NCBI RefSeq assembly: GCF_038562635.1
Contig: NZ_JBCFBO010000001.1
Span: 2,396,643 to 2,460,642 of the forward strand
DNA length: 64,000 bases
Origin: Methanobacterium sp.
GTDB taxonomy: Archaea > Methanobacteriota > Methanobacteria > Methanobacteriales > Methanobacteriaceae
Direction: 5' to 3'
How positions within the stretch are numbered: position 1 is the first letter of the stretch; each line of letters begins with the position of its first letter. The notes under the pieces are model-generated. The model saw nothing but the letters and a program-made list of their open reading frames with translations, was not told the origin of the DNA and did no database searches. The translations under genes and the position numbers were made by a program. Below are positions 46,218-54,593 of the stretch, one piece after another.

Positions 46218-46781
46218 TTGGAGAATAATCACAAAAACATTATAGCAGCGGGGATATTTCTAATTGCATTTATAATAACCTTTTTAGTGAGTGGAGATAT
46301 CTTAAAATCATTAGTTTCAGGCATTTTGATTGCAATTATAACCGAAATAGTCATTAGTAAACATAAAGATGCTGAGGAAAATCACCACTTGCGGGCTGTT
46401 GAAACTAAAACAAAATCTGAACATGGTGAAAATAGTACAAAGATAATTAACTGGAAGGCCATACTTATTGGGCTAATTATTTCCCTAGTTTTATCAGTAA
46501 TCCTTTTCTCCACACTTCCATCGGATGGTGCCACTGAACTATCTGAAGAAGCCTCTATATTACTTACTCTTTCAGTAATGGGATCTGTTTTCCTTGGAGG
46601 GGCAGTAACAGGTTATATGTCTGGTTCTGGTAAACGTGGCCTGGTTAATAGTGTAATTTTCGCTGTTATATTGGGGATATTAGTGATGCTTTTGGATCCT
46701 TTAATGATTATATTTGTTATTCTAGGACCAATAGGAGGAATAATTGGCGGCGCGGTTGGAAAAGTTCTGAAAAATAATTAA
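46218..46781 (+). CDS. DUF5518-like four-helix membrane protein
   Basis: 187 residues from TTG with GGGGAAG upstream. Two N-terminal hydrophobic segments, a hydrophilic stretch (KHKDAEENHHLRAVETKTKS), then three more including the glycine-rich SVFLGGAVTGYMSGSGKRGL and GPIGGIIGGAVGKVL. The glycine-repeat end resembles DUF5518 proteins frequent in Methanobacteria. No known function. Ends 13 nt from the convergent Cys-rich gene. Confidence 0.7.
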   Translation: MENNHKNIIAAGIFLIAFIITFLVSGDILKSLVSGILIAIITEIVISKHKDAEENHHLRAVETKTKSEHGENSTKIINWKAILIGLIISLVLSVILFSTLPSDGATELSEEASILLTLSVMGSVFLGGAVTGYMSGSGKRGLVNSVIFAVILGILVMLLDPLMIIFVILGPIGGIIGGAVGKVLKNN

Positions 46782-46794
46782 TTTATAATAAATC

Positions 46795-47097
46795 TCATTT
46801 TCGCTGTTCAAGTTCGGTACCTCTTGTGCAGTAGAAATTGTATTTGATTCCAATTTCATATTCCTGTGCAAAGGGGCATGTTGGGCACATGCACCCTCTC
46901 TCTTTAGTTATGCAGGTTTCACTCTTTCCAGTTATGCAGAATAGTAATTCATCAACTTCTTTTGCACATTCATTGTAAGTTGGACAGATTGGACATATAC
47001 AATCTGATTTCATCTGGTTCAGTGTGATACGTTTATTTTCCTTTGACATTTGATCTATTTCATTCATTTTTTCTTCGAACTTGTCCATTTCCTTCAA
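46795..47097 (-). CDS. Cys-rich protein of the DUF2769 type
   Basis: 100 residues with nine cysteines: CICPICPTYNEC and CMCPTCPFAQEY plus CITGKSETCITKERGC. The CxCPxCP repeats suggest two metal (Zn or Fe-S) sites. An N-terminal charged helix (EEKMNEIDQMSKENKR) may dimerise. Found in methanogens, function unknown. Downstream of and probably co-transcribed with the membrane protein at 47107. Confidence 0.75.
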   Translation of the reverse strand: MKEMDKFEEKMNEIDQMSKENKRITLNQMKSDCICPICPTYNECAKEVDELLFCITGKSETCITKERGCMCPTCPFAQEYEIGIKYNFYCTRGTELEQRK

Positions 47098-47106
47098 CCT
47101 CTTTTG

Positions 47107-48054
47107 TTAAATCACTGCTATTGCCCAGTAAACAAATATCAACCATAGTATGACCAGTACTGCAGCACGAATTAAAGGTAATTTACCAAATTTCATTTTA
47201 GCTATTTTAGAACTGATGTACCAGCTTAGAATAATTAAGATTACCAGGAGAATACTGTTAATGATGCCTACTATATTCAGTGGGTCTTGGAACATGACAT
47301 AAACCCATACAACGGCAGTTATAATTATTCCTAACCATATAACTGGCCTAATTGCACTGTTTACTTTTGCTGTTAGCTGTGTAATTTCTTCTGACTTTCG
47401 GGACATTATTAGCATTGCAAACAGGACCATTATAGATCCGAGGGTTAATATGATGCCTAAAAACTCGAAGAACAATGTAGTAACAGGTTTGCCGAATATT
47501 TGCTCTTTAAGAAGAGGTATTGTTATAATTGCCTTTAAAGATTCATCTGCTGGAAAAGATTCTATATATCCTACTGCCATTGAATATTTGCCTGTATTGC
47601 CCGCATTGAATACTTTAATGTAATATGTTCCAGCACTGACATTCTGGGTGAATTCAGGTCCTCGAAGGTAATAATCACCTCCAAATTCTTCAAACATAGG
47701 CATCCAGTCTGCTTTTTTCCCATCAAGTAATGCTATAGTTTTTCCAGATGAATCTGTTATCTGTGCTCTGACAAAATCACCACTTATGCCTGGGCTTTGA
47801 GGTACAAGAATATTCACATACAGTTTAAATGGTTTATTTGAAGTTATTTTATAGTAATCTGGCTGTCCATTTAAATTTCCATAAAAGGCCTGTGATATTT
47901 CTGGATTTTGAATAATAATGGGGTTGTTCATAGAGCTGTTTGTACCAGCTTCTAAACGAGGTTGATGTGCACTTACTGCACAAATAGACAAAAATAAAAC
48001 AATTAGTATAATCAACGACTTTAATCCAAAATTTAAATATTTTTGGTTAGTCAT
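47107..48054 (-). CDS. Secreted-domain membrane protein, unknown function
   Basis: 315 residues from ATG 48054 (MTNQKYLNFG): signal peptide or first helix (SLIILIVLFLSICAVSAHQP), an extracellular beta-rich domain (about 35-190: YYKITSNKPFKLYVNILVPQ, GTYYIKVFNAGNTGKYSMAV, a PPC-like fold), then four transmembrane helices at the C-terminus. The open frame begins 46 codons upstream, but the signal peptide argues for the internal start. The domain resembles bacterial pre-peptidase C-terminal domains. Function unknown. Confidence 0.75.
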   Translation of the reverse strand: MTNQKYLNFGLKSLIILIVLFLSICAVSAHQPRLEAGTNSSMNNPIIIQNPEISQAFYGNLNGQPDYYKITSNKPFKLYVNILVPQSPGISGDFVRAQITDSSGKTIALLDGKKADWMPMFEEFGGDYYLRGPEFTQNVSAGTYYIKVFNAGNTGKYSMAVGYIESFPADESLKAIITIPLLKEQIFGKPVTTLFFEFLGIILTLGSIMVLFAMLIMSRKSEEITQLTAKVNSAIRPVIWLGIIITAVVWVYVMFQDPLNIVGIINSILLVILIILSWYISSKIAKMKFGKLPLIRAAVLVILWLIFVYWAIAVI

Positions 48055-48192
48055 GCTATATTTTATGTATTTTGTATTAAATAAAAATTTCTGATGGCGC
48101 TGTAGGTAGTTAATAGGACATATTCTAATTTTAAGGGGATCTATTTCTTCTGTTGTTTTCAAAAATTCTCCAAAATCTTTCAAATTTATCAA

Positions 48193-48618
48193 ATATGTAT
48201 GTTCGAGTGTTTATTACAGAGTAAGTCTTTAAAAAAGAATAGTCAATATTTTTTACCATAATTCATCTTTCTTTTGGGTTACTTTGATAACATTTGGTAT
48301 AGATTTGGGTGTAAATCTGGAATAACTACTTAAATTTAGCTCCCCAACAAAAACGTGAATTACATAAACCTAATTTTAAAAATCGGAACAAAAAATAGGT
48401 TAAAATAATGCTCATGGATATTGAGATGGTATAAAAAATTATCTCACCATCTTTGAATCTCTCAACAACAAACGAATAAAGCGAGGTCGATACCTAACTT
48501 TTCAAAGTATCACTTTAAAGATGCTAGATTTTTTTTAACAATTACACATTTTGATCATGATACATTTTAAGTAGAAATTAACTTTACATCTGAAAAAAAT
48601 CAAAAGAGGGCTTTTATT
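48193..48618. other. Gap before the Mur ligase gene
   Basis: About 430 nt between divergent genes. It has AT-rich promoter-like DNA and one imperfect inverted repeat (GAGATGGT near 48430 and CACCATC near 48448, separated by an A/T loop). No open frame is supported. The repeat could be a terminator of an unseen short transcript or an operator; it is weak. Confidence 0.4.
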
Positions 48619-50133
48619 ATGAATTGTATAGTTATAGGTGCAGGTAACGCAGGACGTCCTGTTGCAAGAATTTTAAACCACATAGGCAATAAGATAATGA
48701 TCACAGACAGCAAAAATTTGAAAGAATTCCCGGAAAAAGTGCAAGAAACCCTCATAAAAATGGAAAAAGAGGGAGTGGAATTACAGCTTGGTCTGAACAC
48801 CCCAGATTTCAGTGGTGTAGACTCAGTATATGTTTCACCTGTAATATCCAAGAAAGCCCATGTTATGGGAGAAATAACCCGTAAAATAGAAAACAATGAA
48901 TTAAAGTTAATTAGTCACGAAGAGGTATCAGATATAATCAACGATCTGATTGATATAGACACTATAGGAATAACAGGGACCGTTGGCAAAACCAGCACCA
49001 CCCATGCAATTTCTGAAATATTTAAAAACGCAGGGTACAAGGTTTGGATGTGTTCCTCCCGAATGGGTAATCTTTTAAGTGAAACAATAATCGACGGAAT
49101 AATCAAGGGTCTTCCCCAGGAAAATGATATTGCAGTGCTTGAAATACCCCACGGAACTTTAGGTATAATGTTCAAGGTTCATCTTAATGTGGCTGTGCTT
49201 ACAAATATTTATATTGACCACCTTGATGAATTTGGGAACTCCATGGAAAAATATGCAGATAGAAAGCGTATGATAAGCTGTTCGAGCGACTTAATGGTTG
49301 CTGGTGCACCCTGCAGGAATTATATTGGGGATTTAAAGGATACAGTGTTCTACTGTTTTAATGAACATGAATTTGATTCAGAGAGTGAAAATGTTAAAGG
49401 ATCCAACTCAGATGATATTTCTAAAAAATCCGAAACTCCTGAACATGAAAATTCCAAATGCCACGTCTCAGGTTACTTTGAAAATGGCACATTAAGATTG
49501 AAATATAACCTAAAAGGAGTTCCCCATGTATCAGGCAATGGATCTGGTGAACTCAAAACCCCATTTAAACCCCTCGGATATTACCGTGAAAATTCAATAG
49601 GTGCAGCCACAGCTGCACTGTGTTATGGTTTAGATGAAAAATCCATTGAAGATGGTCTAAGCAAGTTCAATGGAGTTCCGGGACGCTTGGAATACGTTGG
49701 AAATTATAAAGGAAGAGATGTTTACCTTGATCCATCCCATGTGATTGAAGGATTTATAAAAACCCTCAGTCTTTTTCCAGACCGGAACCTCATTGTATTG
49801 GTAGAGAATTTTGACACTGCAAACTCCCGAGACAAGCAGAAACTCGGAGAAGTAGTTGCTAGATATGCAAATGTCATGATTTGTAGTGCATACAATGAAA
49901 CAATGGACAGATTGGATATGCATGTTATTCAGGAGACTTTTAAAGGAGTTGAAGATCCAAATATACTGAAAATTGGAGTTGATTATCTAAAAACTGCAGG
50001 AGAACTTTCAATTAAATATTCAAAACCTGGTGATGTTATAATACATGTGGGTCCTGGTGCCATAACCAGGTATGATAGTACTAAGTTCAAGATGATGTCT
50101 GGAATAAAAGAAGGATGTAAAAAGTATGAATAA
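48619..50133 (+). CDS. Mur ligase family protein, likely pseudomurein-related
   Basis: 504 residues. N-terminal Rossmann-like part NCIVIGAGNAGRPVARILNH, ATP loop GITGTVGKTSTTHAISEI, central YIDHLDEFGNSMEKYADRKR, and the C-terminal ligase fold with GVPGRLEYVGNYKGRDVYLD and DPSHV. This is the Mur ligase (MurC/MurD) architecture. In Methanobacteriales, which have pseudomurein and no muramic acid, such ligases are proposed to build the wall peptide. A CphA/MurD-like paralogue role is possible. An Asp/Ser/Glu-rich insert around residues 253-285 is lineage-specific. AGAGGG lies upstream of the ATG. Monocistronic. Confidence 0.85.
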   Translation: MNCIVIGAGNAGRPVARILNHIGNKIMITDSKNLKEFPEKVQETLIKMEKEGVELQLGLNTPDFSGVDSVYVSPVISKKAHVMGEITRKIENNELKLISHEEVSDIINDLIDIDTIGITGTVGKTSTTHAISEIFKNAGYKVWMCSSRMGNLLSETIIDGIIKGLPQENDIAVLEIPHGTLGIMFKVHLNVAVLTNIYIDHLDEFGNSMEKYADRKRMISCSSDLMVAGAPCRNYIGDLKDTVFYCFNEHEFDSESENVKGSNSDDISKKSETPEHENSKCHVSGYFENGTLRLKYNLKGVPHVSGNGSGELKTPFKPLGYYRENSIGAATAALCYGLDEKSIEDGLSKFNGVPGRLEYVGNYKGRDVYLDPSHVIEGFIKTLSLFPDRNLIVLVENFDTANSRDKQKLGEVVARYANVMICSAYNETMDRLDMHVIQETFKGVEDPNILKIGVDYLKTAGELSIKYSKPGDVIIHVGPGAITRYDSTKFKMMSGIKEGCKKYE

Positions 50134-50154
50134 AACTGTAGAAAACATGAAAAA

Positions 50155-50415
50155 TCAAAAACATAAAATCAGAGGGCGCTTTGTTAAATAAACAAAATGA
50201 TGAAAAAGATGGGTTAAGCTCTCGAAGATCTGATAAGAGATATTTAATAATAAGAACCCGTAGTGTTTCTCCCAAATAGAGAAACTTGTCTCAATTGTGA
50301 TAAAAGTTACATGATTTATTTTTTTCTTGTACTTTTTAAGTAAATCCGAAATGTTAAGATGAGCCATAAGATCCATTATTCTTTCTTCAAGGTTTTCAAA
50401 TAATTCTGGAAGCAT
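50155..50415 (-). CDS. Possible small gene c of a minus-strand trio, uncertain
   Basis: 86 codons opening MLPELFENLEERIMDLMAHL with a Leu/Lys-rich helix then a hydrophobic end (FLLNISYQIFESLTHLFHHF). It follows two small coiled-coil-like frames on the same strand, so it might be one of three linked small genes or the decayed remnant of a longer one. It has no convincing ribosome-binding site and no family recognised. It lies in the convergent gap after the Mur ligase. Confidence 0.3.
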   Translation of the reverse strand: MLPELFENLEERIMDLMAHLNISDLLKKYKKKINHVTFITIETSFSIWEKHYGFLLLNISYQIFESLTHLFHHFVYLTKRPLILCF

Positions 50416-50418
50416 TTC

Positions 50419-50553
50419 TTAAATTTCTTTCGCATTTTTCTTGGTTTTTCGAACAGTTTCAGCATTAAATTTCTTTTCCAACTCTTTAAATCTCTTATCC
50501 ATTTTAGATTGTGTGGAATTGAGTTGTGATTTTAGTTTTTTTTGTTTATTCAT
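50419..50553 (-). CDS. Possible 44-residue charged coiled-coil protein
   Basis: Reads MNKQKKLKSQLNSTQSKMDK then RFKELEKKFNAETVRKTKKN and AKEI. Highly charged and helical. Its ATG overlaps the stop of the preceding 31-codon frame as ATGAATAA, the coupling seen between real genes, and it ends 3 nt before the next frame. Too short to identify; a degraded longer gene is equally likely. Confidence 0.3.
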   Translation of the reverse strand: MNKQKKLKSQLNSTQSKMDKRFKELEKKFNAETVRKTKKNAKEI

Positions 50554-50641
50554 CCTTTTCCATGAGTTCTATTTCATGTTTTTTGCTTCTTTCTCTTAAT
50601 TCATTTATTTTTTTTAATAATAAGTCATATTCGCGATTCAT
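50546..50641 (-). CDS. Possible 31-residue charged helical peptide
   Basis: Reads MNREYDLLLKKINELRERSK then KHEIELMEKDE. Heptad-like Leu/Ile spacing suggests a coiled coil. First of three overlapping or abutting short frames on the minus strand. No ribosome-binding site of the quality seen elsewhere. Included because its overlap with the next frame looks like translational coupling. Confidence 0.25.
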   Translation of the reverse strand: MNREYDLLLKKINELRERSKKHEIELMEKDE

Positions 50642-50790
50642 AAAGCTTTTTTGTTTTGTCTTTGACTTCTCTGCTTCTAATGAAATCTTTAAATGTGAGA
50701 TCGTTAAGTTTATATGGAGTTTTCAACTTTCATTATTATAATTATAGAATATTATAGTTGTAGAATATAAAGTAACATATACGTGAAATT

Positions 50791-51339
50791 ATGTCTAGAA
50801 TATCAGATATTGAAACAGCAATACTTGGGCTACTTTATGAAAAACCACAGTATGGTTACCAGCTGGAGAAAACTATAGAGTCATGGGGAATGCGTAACTG
50901 GACTCAAATAGGTTTTTCATCCATTTATTACGTCTTAAAAAAGCTGGAGAAGAAGGAACTAGTAACATCCAGACTGGAAAAGGTAGAGGGTAAGCCTTCT
51001 CGTAAGGTTTTCACCATAACAGATCTAGGACGAGAAACTATGGAAGAAAAACTTAAGGATCTCCTTTCATGGAATAAAAAGTTGATTTCACCCTTTGATC
51101 TGGGTATAGCCTACCTAAATTATCTTGAACCACGGGAAATCATTGAATGCCTTGAAAACTACGTAAAATCCGCAGATGGACGGATTAAATTTTTGGAAAG
51201 CTCGGTTAAAATGCAGAAAGAATTAAAAGCCTCTTATCACGTCATTGCCCTTTTCAGCCGGCCGTTAACCATCCTTAAAACTGAAGTTAAATGGGTGGAA
51301 CAATTCATTGAAGAAATTAAAAAAGAAGAAAATCTTTAA
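50791..51339 (+). CDS. PadR family transcriptional regulator
   Basis: 182 residues: winged-helix DNA-binding domain (ETAILGLLYEKPQYGYQLEK, GFSSIYYVLKKLEKKELVTS, GKPSRKVFTITDLGRETMEE) followed by the C-terminal PadR/Vir helical dimerisation domain. Usually represses a neighbouring transporter or detoxification gene and itself. Upstream DNA holds direct repeats of TAGAATAT (about 50745 and 50762) near the TATA-like region. It heads the plus-strand group that includes two GyrI-like effector-binding proteins. Confidence 0.92.
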   Translation: MSRISDIETAILGLLYEKPQYGYQLEKTIESWGMRNWTQIGFSSIYYVLKKLEKKELVTSRLEKVEGKPSRKVFTITDLGRETMEEKLKDLLSWNKKLISPFDLGIAYLNYLEPREIIECLENYVKSADGRIKFLESSVKMQKELKASYHVIALFSRPLTILKTEVKWVEQFIEEIKKEENL

Positions 51340-51360
51340 GCCAGGCAAAAATTATTAATT

Positions 51361-51415
51361 TTCGCGGTCCTTGAACATGAAATGTCCGGGGCACAAAAAT
51401 CTAAGATTTTGAGGG
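51361..51415 (+). repeat. Small copy of the short-hairpin repeat
   Basis: AAAATC/GATTTT with loop TAA inside ACAAAAATCTAAGATTTTGAGGG (given in parts: ACAAAAATC, TAA, GATTTTGAGGG), preceded by an imperfect ACAT-GAA-ATGT hairpin and a CCGGGGC linker. The GAGGG end and G/C linker are as in the larger arrays. It lies between padR and the GyrI-like gene and ends 8 nt before its ATG, so its final GAGGG can serve as that gene's ribosome-binding site. Confidence 0.55.
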
Positions 51416-51422
51416 AAAAAAA

Positions 51423-51881
51423 ATGGAAATAGCAGAAAAAAAACTTGGAAAAAGACAGATTGTATACGTAACATATAAAGGGTCCTATGATGAGGTTCCA
51501 GTTCTCATGGGTGAGATTGTAGGATTTATAATGGCAAAAGGGTTGTCTATAATGGGTCCGCCATTTGGGGTATATTTTAACAGTCCTCAGGAAGTGCCAG
51601 TTGAGGAACTAATGTATGAAGTTGGAATGCCGTTTGCTGGAGAAGCAGATGAAGAAGGTCGGGTAAAAATCAAAATGATGCCTGAACAACTTGTCCTTTC
51701 AACTATTTATAAAGGTCCTTACAGCGGATGTGGAACTGCAATTGGTGCTCTGAATGAATACGCCTACAAGAATGGTTATAAAATTACAGGACCACCTATG
51801 GAAACCTATATTTCTGACCCTAATGAAACTCCAGAAAGTGAACTTTTAACTGAGATGTGCTTTCCGGTAATGAAAAAATAA
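51423..51881 (+). CDS. GyrI-like / AraC effector-binding domain protein
   Basis: 152 residues consisting of one GyrI-like (SOUL-type) small-molecule-binding domain: tandem beta-alpha units around VYVTYKGSYDEVPVLMGEIV and STIYKGPYSGCGTAIGALNE, with conserved GPPFGVYFN and GPPMETYISDPNE. Such single domains bind or hydrolyse hydrophobic toxic compounds. Next to padR and another GyrI-domain protein, suggesting a xenobiotic-response group. The GAGGG of a hairpin repeat is its nearest ribosome-binding site. Confidence 0.88.
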   Translation: MEIAEKKLGKRQIVYVTYKGSYDEVPVLMGEIVGFIMAKGLSIMGPPFGVYFNSPQEVPVEELMYEVGMPFAGEADEEGRVKIKMMPEQLVLSTIYKGPYSGCGTAIGALNEYAYKNGYKITGPPMETYISDPNETPESELLTEMCFPVMKK

Positions 51882-51918
51882 ATTGTTCAATTATTTTTTT
51901 TATAGGGAGATTTATAAA

Positions 51919-52953
51919 ATGAATAAGAATTTTCTTGTAGCCCCTTGCGGAATGAACTGCAGCGTTTGCGTAGCCTATTTAAGAGAAAAGAATAAATGTC
52001 CAGGTTGCAGGCTATTTAACGCAAGTAAACCAGTTACTATCGCTAGATGTAAAATCAAAAACTGTGAAGTTATTCAAAAAGATAAAGCAGAGTTTTGTTT
52101 TGATTGTGGTGATTTCCCCTGTAGAAATTTAAATCATCTGGACAAAAGGTACCAAACTAAATACAATATGAGCATGGTTGAAAATTTGGAGTATATTAAA
52201 AATTGGGGCGTTGAGAAATTCTTAGAAAATGAAGATGTTAGATGGGCATGTTCTGAGTGTGGCGGCACCATTTGCGTTCATAAAGGTTACTGCTACAGCT
52301 GTGGAAAAATATATTGGAGAACAAAGAAAATGACAAAAATAGACTTAAAAAAAGAGAATAAAGAACTTTATAATCCATCAATAAAGGAACCTTCCCTTGT
52401 AGATGTTCCAAAAATGAAATTTTTGATGATAGATGGCGAAGGAGATCCAAATACCTCGCAGGAATATAAAGATGCAATGGAAGCACTATTTCCAGTATCT
52501 TACAAAGTTAAATTTATTTCTAAAAAAGAGAAATCACGGGATTATGTTGTAATGCCTCTTGAAGGGCTCTGGTGGGTTGACAACATGGATGACTTCAGTA
52601 TAGAAGATAAAAGCAGCTGGAAATGGACTGCAATGATGAGGCAACCTGATTTTATAAGTAAAAGGATGATAAACGATGCAATTGAAGAAGTGGAAAAAAA
52701 GAAGAACCCTGCTGCATTATCTAAAATAAGATTTGAAAGCCTGCATGAGGGATTGTCAGCTCAAATAATGCATATTGGTCCATTTTCTGAAGAAGGTCCA
52801 ACAGTGGAGAAGCTTCATGCATTCATTGAAGAAGAAGGCTACAAATTTGACGGAAGTAATCACAGTGAGAAACATCATGAGATATACATAAGTGACATGC
52901 GCAGAACAAAACCAGAAAGACTTAAAACTATCATAAGGCAACCTGTAAAATAA
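51919..52953 (+). CDS. DUF3795 and GyrI-like domain fusion protein
   Basis: 344 residues from ATG 51919, preceded by AGGGAG. Residues 1-75 are a Cys-rich DUF3795-type domain (APCGMNCSVCVAYLREKNKC then PGCR, FCFDCGDFPCRNL). A second Cys group (CSECGGTICVHKGYCYSCGK, about 113-132) forms a zinc ribbon. From about residue 155 follows a GyrI-like domain (VPKMKFLMIDGEGDPNTSQE, LEGLWWVDN, FESLHEGLSAQIMHIGPFSE). A metal site fused to a ligand-binding domain suggests sensing or detoxification; substrate unknown. Confidence 0.85.
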   Translation: MNKNFLVAPCGMNCSVCVAYLREKNKCPGCRLFNASKPVTIARCKIKNCEVIQKDKAEFCFDCGDFPCRNLNHLDKRYQTKYNMSMVENLEYIKNWGVEKFLENEDVRWACSECGGTICVHKGYCYSCGKIYWRTKKMTKIDLKKENKELYNPSIKEPSLVDVPKMKFLMIDGEGDPNTSQEYKDAMEALFPVSYKVKFISKKEKSRDYVVMPLEGLWWVDNMDDFSIEDKSSWKWTAMMRQPDFISKRMINDAIEEVEKKKNPAALSKIRFESLHEGLSAQIMHIGPFSEEGPTVEKLHAFIEEEGYKFDGSNHSEKHHEIYISDMRRTKPERLKTIIRQPVK

Positions 52954-52967
52954 AAGAAGGGAATTAA

Positions 52968-53345
52968 ATGAATAAAAATTTGAAAATAGTTTTATTTGGG
53001 TTTTTGGCATGGTTAATTCCATTTACAGTATCTTTTTTTATTTATCCTCTCAAAGCACCAATGTACTCCATCTTTGAATCCATTATGAGTGTATTAATAG
53101 CTGCTGCTGCAATGATATTATCTTATTTGTACTTTAAAGATATCAAAACAAATTTTGTGATGGAAGGTATAATAACAGGTATTGTGTGGTTTATAATCGC
53201 GATAGTAATAGATCTATTGATGTTCATGCCTGCAAGTCCTATGCATATGAATTTCACTGATTACATGATGACTGTAGGCGTTAAATACTTAATCATACCT
53301 GTTGTAACGATTGGTACGGGATATGTGGCTCAAAATAAGGCATAA
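52968..53345 (+). CDS. Four-helix membrane protein, copy 1
   Basis: 125 residues with four predicted transmembrane helices (IVLFGFLAWLIPFTVSFFIY, SVLIAAAAMILSYLYF, GIITGIVWFIIAIVIDLLMF, YLIIPVVTIGTGYV). Tandem paralogue of the next gene; both share the pattern LAWLIPF/YFKDI-KTNFVMEG/GIVWFII. AGAAGGG precedes the ATG. Function unknown; clustering with stress-type genes gives only weak context. Confidence 0.75.
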   Translation: MNKNLKIVLFGFLAWLIPFTVSFFIYPLKAPMYSIFESIMSVLIAAAAMILSYLYFKDIKTNFVMEGIITGIVWFIIAIVIDLLMFMPASPMHMNFTDYMMTVGVKYLIIPVVTIGTGYVAQNKA

Positions 53346-53359
53346 TGGGAGTTGATATC

Positions 53360-53743
53360 ATGAATAAAAATGCAAAAATAATCAATTATGGACTCTTAGT
53401 GTGGTTAATACCTTCTTTAATTACAGTTATTTTAGGTTCTTTTATAGCTGCCATGAATATTTTTGAGATTGTGTCTGCATTGGCCATAGCTGTAACTGTG
53501 ATAGTGTTTTCTTATTTTTATTTCAGGGGTATAACCAAGAATTTCATTAAAGAAGGTGTTTTAATTGGAATAATCTGGTTGATAATCAATATTGTTCTGG
53601 ATATAATCTTGATTTTATTGGGAATTTCGCAATTAACATTGACTAACTATGCAATGTATGTTGCACCTTTGTATGTCATTATTCCTGCCATAACCAGTGG
53701 GTTAGGATTATACATGAATCAAAGAGTGAATGATGCAAATTAG
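53360..53743 (+). CDS. Four-helix membrane protein, copy 2
   Basis: 127 residues, tandem paralogue of the preceding gene (LLVWLIPSLITVIL, SYFYFRGITKNFIKEGVLIG, IIWLIINIVLDIILILL). The start at 53360 (MNKNAKIINYG) follows GGGAG; five in-frame codons upstream overlap the previous stop and are not used. The two copies could form a heterodimer as small membrane proteins often do; inference. Confidence 0.75.
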   Translation: MNKNAKIINYGLLVWLIPSLITVILGSFIAAMNIFEIVSALAIAVTVIVFSYFYFRGITKNFIKEGVLIGIIWLIINIVLDIILILLGISQLTLTNYAMYVAPLYVIIPAITSGLGLYMNQRVNDAN

Positions 53744-53754
53744 GGGATTGAATA

Positions 53755-54581
53755 ATGATAATCGATTCGCATGTACATCTGCACCCAACAGAAGAAGTTG
53801 GAAAGATGGTAGTAGAACATATTGGATTACCTTATTACAGCTATGGTACTCTGACGATTATGTAAAGGACATAAAAAGTGCAGGCATAGATATGGCTGTA
53901 ATGGTGAGCTTTGCACCAGATAACCAGCTTAAAAACAATAATTTCTGGACAGTTGCAATAACCCGTCCTGGAAAAAATAAACCTGCCAAATATCCCATGT
54001 TAATTCCTTTTATATCGGTAAGCCCCACTATGAAAGGCCGTACAATGATTGAAGAACTTGAACATAAATACAAATGGGGAATGAAAGGTTTAAAATTTCA
54101 TCCAGTGGCACAGGAATTTGCCCCTGACGATGAAAGAATGTGGCCGGTTTACGAGTGGATGACAAAGCATGATCTGCCTATTACTGCTCATTCTGGCTTC
54201 AATGTTGATGGTAAATCTATGTTCGGAGAATCAGAAAGATGGATCCCTGTTTTAGAATAATTCAGCGATCTTAAATTGATTTTAGCACATATGGGTGGCG
54301 GATCATGGGATCAAACTGTTGAAATAGCAGATAAATTTCCCCAGGTCATGTTTGACACTGCCATTGCGATTTCATATATAAACAGTCCAACTACGCTGGA
54401 TGATGACGGAGCTGTAGATTTAATAAGGACTATATGGTCTGAAAGAATATTATTTGGCTCAGATTATCCATGGATAAATCCAAAAAAGGATATTGAAAGA
54501 ATTAATGGTTTAAATATATCAGACAATGATAAAAAACTTATACTGGGCGAGAATGCAGAAAGATTGTTCAATTTGAAATAA
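53755..54581 (+). pseudogene. Broken amidohydrolase (Amidohydro_2 family)
   Basis: From ATG 53755 the frame reads MIIDSHVHLHPTEEVGKMVV, with the metal-binding HxHxH start of TIM-barrel amidohydrolases, but stops within 40 codons. A one-base shift near 53850 restores SDDYVKDIKSAGIDMAVMVS in the next frame, which continues with GMKGLKFHPVAQEF and PITAHSG until TAA at 54258. The same frame then resumes FSDLKLILAHMGGGSWDQ and ends with LFGSDYPWINP and GENAERLFNL. So one frameshift and one in-frame stop disrupt an otherwise complete gene. UAA excludes pyrrolysine or selenocysteine readthrough. Related enzymes are decarboxylases/hydrolases. Confidence 0.85.
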
Positions 54582-54593
54582 GGTTGTGTAAAT

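Noticed and set aside
54258..54260. Readthrough stop (pyrrolysine or selenocysteine) in the amidohydrolase
   Set aside because: The codon is TAA, which is not used for Pyl or Sec, and a separate frameshift upstream already breaks the gene.
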